Assembly: GCA_900321795.1 (NCBI GenBank)
Contig: ONXO01000077.1
Coordinates: 1-9,964 of the forward strand
Length of the DNA stretch: 9,964 nucleotides
Direction: 5' to 3'
Source of the DNA: an uncultured Eubacteriales bacterium
GTDB lineage: Bacteria > Bacillota_I > Bacilli_A > RF39 > UBA660
Part shown: in pieces, positions 6,740 through 9,964 of the stretch
Layout of the letters: each line of letters starts with the position of its first letter
Position numbering within the stretch: the stretch's first letter is position 1
Program-made: the position numbers and the translations under genes
The notes under the pieces: generated by a model
Databases searched by the model: none
Seen by the model: only the letters and a program-made list of their open reading frames with translations
Told to the model about the DNA's origin: nothing

Positions 6740-8407
6740 TTAGAATATTCCGGTTATATTTCCGTCTTTAAGTATTTTAATATTTTCAGCAGCTGGTATT
6801 TTTGGAAGACCTGGCATAGTCATTATTTTGCCAGTTATCACAACTACAAAACCAGCTCCATTTTTAATATATACATCTCTAACTGTAATATCAAACTCTT
6901 CAGCACAAAGAAGATTCTTTTCGTCATCAGAAAGAGAATACTGAGTTTTAGCAATACATATAGGCATACCTTTAGCTAAGTTTTCTATCATTGCTATATG
7001 TTTATTAGCATCTTCCGCATACTTAACACATCTTGCTCCATACACCTTTTTAGCAACAGATTCAATCTTCTCTTTAATAGACATATTATTATCATATGCT
7101 CTTCTAAAGTTTACTTTATTTTCAGTAATAGCTACAAGCTTATTAGCAATATCAATTGCACCTTTTCCACCTTTAGCCCATCCTTCAACTAAACTAAGTG
7201 GTATATCTCGTTTCTTTAATGCATCTTCTAAATATTTAATCTCATTAGTGCTATCGTTTTCATACCTGTTTATTGCTACTATAACATTTAAACCATAATT
7301 GTTTTTTAAATTATTATAATGATGATATAAGTTATCAAGACCTTTTTTCAAACACTCAAAATTCTCTTCAAACACTCTTTCTTTTTCTAAACCACCGTGA
7401 TATTTTAATGCCTTTAAAGTAGCTACAAGCACTACTGCATCTGGATGAACACCCATTCTATCACACTTAATATCCAAAAACTTCTCAGCACCTAAATCGG
7501 CGCCAAAACCAGCTTCAGTAACTGTATAATCAGCAAGCTTAAGTGCAAGACGAGTAGCTCTTATACTATTACATCCATGCGCTATATTTGCAAAAGGACC
7601 TCCATGAATAATTGCAGGTGTGTGCTCAAGTGTCTGAACTAAATTAGGCTTAATCGCATCTTTAAGTAGAACTGTCATAGCTCCTTCTGCTTTCAAATCT
7701 CTTGCACAAATAGGCTCATTATCCTTATTAAATCCAATAATAATGTTACCAAGTCTTCTCTCTAAATCTTCTTCATTTTCAGCCAAACACAAAATAGCCA
7801 TAACCTCTGAAGCAACACTTATATCAAATCCATCCATCCTAGGAACAATTTTCTTTTCGCCACTTAAACCAGTTTCAACACTTCTTAGCTGCCTATCATT
7901 TAAATCAACACATCTCTTGTGAATAACTCTGTCTATCCCTAGTTCATTACCAAAATAAATATGATTATCTATCATAGCAGAAAGTAAGTTATTAGCAGAT
8001 GTAATCGCATGCATGTCTCCAGTAAAATGAAGGTTAATATCTTCCATAGGTGCAACCTGAGAATATCCTCCTCCAGTAGCACCACCTTTAATACCAAACA
8101 CAGGCCCTAAAGAAGGCTCTCTTAAAGTAAGTATAGACTTCTTCCCTATTTGTCTTAAGCCATCAGCAATAGCTATAGACATAGTAGTCTTTCCTTCTCC
8201 GAGTGGTGTAGGATTAATAGCAGTCACTAAGATTAATTTACCATTTTTCTTATTTTTTAATCTATCATAAACACTATCTCCAATCTTTGCTTTATACTTT
8301 CCGTAAAGTAAAAGATCTTCTTCATCAATATCAAGTCTATTAGCAACATCAACTATTTTATCCAACTTAATACTTCTAGCTATTTCAATATCACTCACCT
8401 TAATCAT
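6740..8407 (-). CDS. fhs: Formate-tetrahydrofolate ligase
   Basis: This enzyme joins formate to tetrahydrofolate using ATP, making 10-formyl-THF for purine synthesis and initiator tRNA formylation; acetogens use it in the Wood-Ljungdahl pathway. The 555 residues match the usual length of about 556. Visible landmarks are the P-loop TPLGEGKTT (67-75), the block from LREPSLGP to KGGATGGGY (95-115), MEDINLHFTGD (121-131), HGGPFANIAHGCNS (268-281) and MPGLPKIPAAENI (531-543). All are intact, so it should be active in the cytosol. The start is uncertain: AGGAG (8412-8408) directly abuts the ATG at 8407, leaving no spacing, while an in-frame GTG at 8398 has nine bases and would give a product starting M-S-D-I-E-I-A. 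Both fit known family N-termini. The gene has its own promoter and terminator, with no folD or other folate gene next to it. It is visibly richer in G+C than the glycan genes, as expected for a conserved, well-expressed gene. Confidence 0.97.
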   Translation of the reverse strand: MIKVSDIEIARSIKLDKIVDVANRLDIDEEDLLLYGKYKAKIGDSVYDRLKNKKNGKLILVTAINPTPLGEGKTTMSIAIADGLRQIGKKSILTLREPSLGPVFGIKGGATGGGYSQVAPMEDINLHFTGDMHAITSANNLLSAMIDNHIYFGNELGIDRVIHKRCVDLNDRQLRSVETGLSGEKKIVPRMDGFDISVASEVMAILCLAENEEDLERRLGNIIIGFNKDNEPICARDLKAEGAMTVLLKDAIKPNLVQTLEHTPAIIHGGPFANIAHGCNSIRATRLALKLADYTVTEAGFGADLGAEKFLDIKCDRMGVHPDAVVLVATLKALKYHGGLEKERVFEENFECLKKGLDNLYHHYNNLKNNYGLNVIVAINRYENDSTNEIKYLEDALKKRDIPLSLVEGWAKGGKGAIDIANKLVAITENKVNFRRAYDNNMSIKEKIESVAKKVYGARCVKYAEDANKHIAMIENLAKGMPICIAKTQYSLSDDEKNLLCAEEFDITVRDVYIKNGAGFVVVITGKIMTMPGLPKIPAAENIKILKDGNITGIF

Positions 8408-8417
8408 CTCCTAGACT

Positions 8418-8423
8418 ATTATA
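8418..8423 (-). promoter_or_regulatory. -10 box of the fhs promoter
   Basis: A perfect TATAAT reads leftward between the rsmA terminator and fhs. The hexamer at 17-bp spacing is TTTTAA, only 3 of 6 to the -35 consensus, and overlaps the T-tail of the rsmA terminator. Transcription would start near 8411, placing the AGGAG at the very 5' end of the mRNA. Confidence 0.5.
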
Positions 8424-8441
8424 CATTAATCTTGCTTTCAT

Positions 8442-8473
8442 TAAAAGAAAAAACTCTTTATTTCAAAGAGTTT
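8442..8473 (-). terminator. Intrinsic terminator of the hydrolase-rsmA operon
   Basis: Read leftward, AAACTCTTT (8473-8465), a 5-nt loop (GAAAT) and AAAGAGTTT (8459-8451) form a perfect 9-bp stem followed by TTTCTTTTAA, so the T-tract is nearly continuous. The upstream arm and loop include the last three rsmA codons (S-L-K) and part of the stop codon. The stem is A/T-rich but perfect and correctly placed. Confidence 0.85.
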
Positions 8474-9240
8474 GATATAAATACAAAATCATCTATAGTT
8501 AATTGTTCAGCCCTATAAGTTAAGTCTTTACCTAGTTTGCCTAAAGCATCTTCTATCTTAACTAAATCATAGGCCTTTAAATTATTCCTAAGGTTCTTTC
8601 TCTTCTGTTTAAAAGCATCTCTAACTAACTTAAAGAATACCTCTTCATTATTGACATTTAACCTATCTTTTCTTCTTTCAAACCTTACTACAATACTATC
8701 TACTTTAGGCTTTGGAACAAAGCAGTTTTTACTAACTAAGCATACGCTACTTATATCAAAGTAATATTGTAAAAACACTGATAAACTATTATATTCTTTA
8801 GTATTTGGTTTAGCCTTAAATCTATCTCCAACTTCCTTTTGAACCATAATAATCATTTCATCAATATCAGTTTCTTCCATCACTTTAGTAATAATAGGCG
8901 TGGTTATATAATAAGGTAAATTAGCAATTAAATGAATCTTTTTATAATTATAATTCTTTAAAACATTATTTAAATTAACCTTTAAAAAATCTTCATAAAT
9001 AACAGTCAAATTATCACTATCTATTTTACTTAATTCTTCCTTAAGTCTAGTATCTATTTCAAAAGCAATAACAGGTACATTCTTTTTAACTAATAATTTA
9101 GTAATTGCTCCGCTCCCTGGTCCAACTTCAATGATAATAGAATCCTCTGTAATATCAGAAGCATCTACTATCTTCCTTTTAATATTATCATCTACTAAAA
9201 AGTTCTGCCCTAGGCTTTTCTTAAAATTAAAGTTTTCCAT
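8458..9240 (-). CDS. rsmA: 16S rRNA (adenine1518/1519-N6)-dimethyltransferase RsmA
   Basis: RsmA (KsgA) uses S-adenosylmethionine to dimethylate two adjacent adenines in the loop of helix 45 of 16S rRNA, late in small-subunit assembly; its loss gives kasugamycin resistance. The 260 residues carry KSLGQNFLVD (8-17), the SAM-binding motif EVGPGSGAIT (38-47) with acidic Glu61 after strand 2, the catalytic NLPYY (107-111), FVPKPKVDS (174-182) and the basic QKRKNLRNNL (212-221) plus RAEQL (243-247) of the C-terminal domain. Length and motifs are those of a complete bacterial enzyme, and the nearby Erm resistance methylases lack this C-terminal pattern. The ATG shares its A with the TAA of the upstream hydrolase gene (TAATG), and only AGGT lies upstream, so translation is probably coupled to that gene. 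Confidence 0.96.
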   Translation of the reverse strand: MENFNFKKSLGQNFLVDDNIKRKIVDASDITEDSIIIEVGPGSGAITKLLVKKNVPVIAFEIDTRLKEELSKIDSDNLTVIYEDFLKVNLNNVLKNYNYKKIHLIANLPYYITTPIITKVMEETDIDEMIIMVQKEVGDRFKAKPNTKEYNSLSVFLQYYFDISSVCLVSKNCFVPKPKVDSIVVRFERRKDRLNVNNEEVFFKLVRDAFKQKRKNLRNNLKAYDLVKIEDALGKLGKDLTYRAEQLTIDDFVFISNSLK

Positions 9241-9863
9241 TAATTATACCTATTGCCTTTTTCTACAATATAGTTATCGCTATAACTTGTAGTACCCCAA
9301 GATCTAAAACTCAAATATTTGGTATTCCTTACTCCATTTAAAGCATCATTAATAGGTTCTAAAACTAAAGATACTTTCTTAACATCCTTAAGTGTACCAT
9401 CATAGTTTAAATAATTCCAGTAGTGATCATTAAAATATCCAGCAAACTGGCCAGATGCCGTAACTACTTCTACAGGTGTCATATTATACTTATCAGCTCT
9501 ATTTAAAATAACACTCATAACAGCTAATGTATCATCTATACTATTAGCAGCTTCTGCAGCAACAACAGAAACTAAAAGATTATAATCTTCATCACTCATA
9601 TCATACTTTTTATTATCTAAAGTAACTTCAAATCCTTTCTCTGGTAAACTTATATATTTTGTAAGAGCAGGATTTTCTTCTATATAAATCTCTTCTTTAT
9701 TATCAATTATTATAGCTTGAGAAAGCATCTTAGTTTCATGATTATTATCTGTAGTTACTTTATTATATACCACATTAGTTCCTTTTCCAAAAGTAAATAT
9801 TATTAGAAATGTTAAAACTAATCTAGCATAAATAAACCATTTCTTAGGTTTGTATTTTCTCAT
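9240..9863 (-). CDS. SleB/CwlJ-family cell-wall hydrolase, membrane-anchored
   Basis: The 207-residue protein starts with basic residues and one hydrophobic segment (about 9-25), which is a signal anchor or an uncleaved signal peptide, so the remainder faces outside. After a linker of some 60 residues, residues 92-207 form a Hydrolase_2 (SleB/CwlJ) domain: LLVSVVAAEA (96-105, with Glu104 the likely catalytic acid), LNRA (120-123), P130, and GQF (138-140). Family members are lytic enzymes that cut peptidoglycan; SleB and CwlJ attack spore cortex, but relatives exist in vegetative cells and in non-spore-formers. No peptidoglycan-binding domain such as the N-terminal repeat of SleB is present. 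The ATG has GAGGAG at good spacing and a strong promoter. It is co-transcribed with rsmA. In Bacillus subtilis a different cell-wall protein gene, yabE, lies near ksgA. Cortex or vegetative wall as target cannot be decided here. Confidence 0.88.
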   Translation of the reverse strand: MRKYKPKKWFIYARLVLTFLIIFTFGKGTNVVYNKVTTDNNHETKMLSQAIIIDNKEEIYIEENPALTKYISLPEKGFEVTLDNKKYDMSDEDYNLLVSVVAAEAANSIDDTLAVMSVILNRADKYNMTPVEVVTASGQFAGYFNDHYWNYLNYDGTLKDVKKVSLVLEPINDALNGVRNTKYLSFRSWGTTSYSDNYIVEKGNRYN

Positions 9864-9887
9864 AAAATTACTCTCCTCATGTAATTA

Positions 9888-9917
9888 ATTATACCAAAGT
9901 ACTATACTCTTTGTCAA
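9888..9917 (-). promoter_or_regulatory. Promoter of the cell-wall hydrolase-rsmA operon
   Basis: Read leftward, a perfect TTGACA (9917-9912) is followed after 18 bp by a perfect TATAAT (9893-9888), itself preceded by TGG, giving an extended -10. This is the best promoter in the window. Transcription would begin near 9881, leaving a short leader that includes GAGGAG before the ATG at 9863. Confidence 0.8.
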
Positions 9918-9918
9918 A

Positions 9919-9938
9919 AGTGCAGCATTTGCTACACT
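9919..9938 (-). repeat. Inverted repeat just upstream of the -35 box
   Basis: Read leftward, AGTGTAGC, loop AAAT and GCTGCACT form an 8-bp stem with one G-U pair. On the plus strand the same position is a C-A mismatch, so RNA pairing favours a leftward transcript. Only three T residues follow before GACAAAG, so it is a weak terminator for a gene off the right edge, or alternatively an operator next to the promoter. Confidence 0.45.
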
Positions 9939-9964
9939 ATATGTTAAATATTTTTTTAGCATTA

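Noticed and set aside
6998..7192. Plus-strand open frame of 64 codons within fhs
   Set aside because: It is opposite to conserved fhs coding sequence; the Phe/Ile/Ser-rich product is typical of antisense translation.
9244..9249. TATAAT just before the rsmA ATG, considered as an internal promoter
   Set aside because: RNA would start inside the rsmA coding region and no -35 box lies at proper spacing; the stop-start overlap with the hydrolase gene explains expression better.
9941..9962. ATGTTAAA and TTTAGCAT as a second inverted repeat at the right edge
   Set aside because: The stem is almost all A/T with one wobble and a T-rich loop, and it is cut off near the window edge, so it cannot be told from chance.
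1..9964. CRISPR arrays, tRNA/rRNA genes, riboswitches, insertion sequences or phage genes
   Set aside because: No regularly spaced repeats, cloverleaf or rRNA-like stretches, transposase motifs or terminal inverted repeats were seen; all gene-free gaps are under 150 bases.

Overview
The window is very AT-rich DNA (roughly 25-35% G+C by eye) with short intergenic gaps and Shine-Dalgarno sites of the AGGAG/GGTG type. TAA, TAG and TGA all serve as stops and Trp is encoded by TGG, so this is the standard bacterial code and not a TGA=Trp mollicute. Gene content (formate-tetrahydrofolate ligase, a SleB-type cell-wall hydrolase, RsmA) fits a low-G+C Firmicute (Bacilli/Clostridia-like, perhaps a gut lineage); a species cannot be named from this sequence.

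Left half (1-5144, minus strand): the promoter-proximal part of a surface-polysaccharide operon. Transcription appears to start near 5132 and runs leftward through a polysaccharide pyruvyl transferase (4084-5109), a Wzx-type flippase (2534-4066), a CapA-like metallophosphatase-fold protein (1372-2550), a PP-loop ATPase with a QueC-like four-cysteine site (113-1357) and the first 29 codons of a family 2 glycosyltransferase (1-88). Genes are 14-24 nt apart or overlap by 17 nt, and each has its own ribosome-binding site. The likely division of labour is sugar transfer (glycosyltransferases, mostly off the left edge), pyruvate ketal addition, lipid-linked unit export by the flippase, and two accessory enzymes (CapA-like and PP-loop) of unknown role. 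The polymerase and initiating transferase are not visible.

Centre (5145-6739): a divergent promoter region and a single plus-strand gene for a compact UvrD-like SF1 helicase that lacks room for a 2B subdomain. Its last codons contain a hairpin that reads as the intrinsic terminator of the convergent gene.

Right half (6740-9964, minus strand): a SleB-family cell-wall hydrolase and rsmA, coupled by a TAATG overlap and driven by a near-consensus extended -10 promoter, end in an intrinsic terminator that begins inside the last codons of rsmA. Immediately after it a short promoter drives fhs, whose mRNA would have almost no leader. No RNA genes, CRISPR arrays, insertion sequences or phage genes were seen, and there is no gene-free stretch longer than 300 bases. 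The least explained part is the pairing of the QueC-like PP-loop protein with the cytoplasmic CapA-like protein in the glycan operon.
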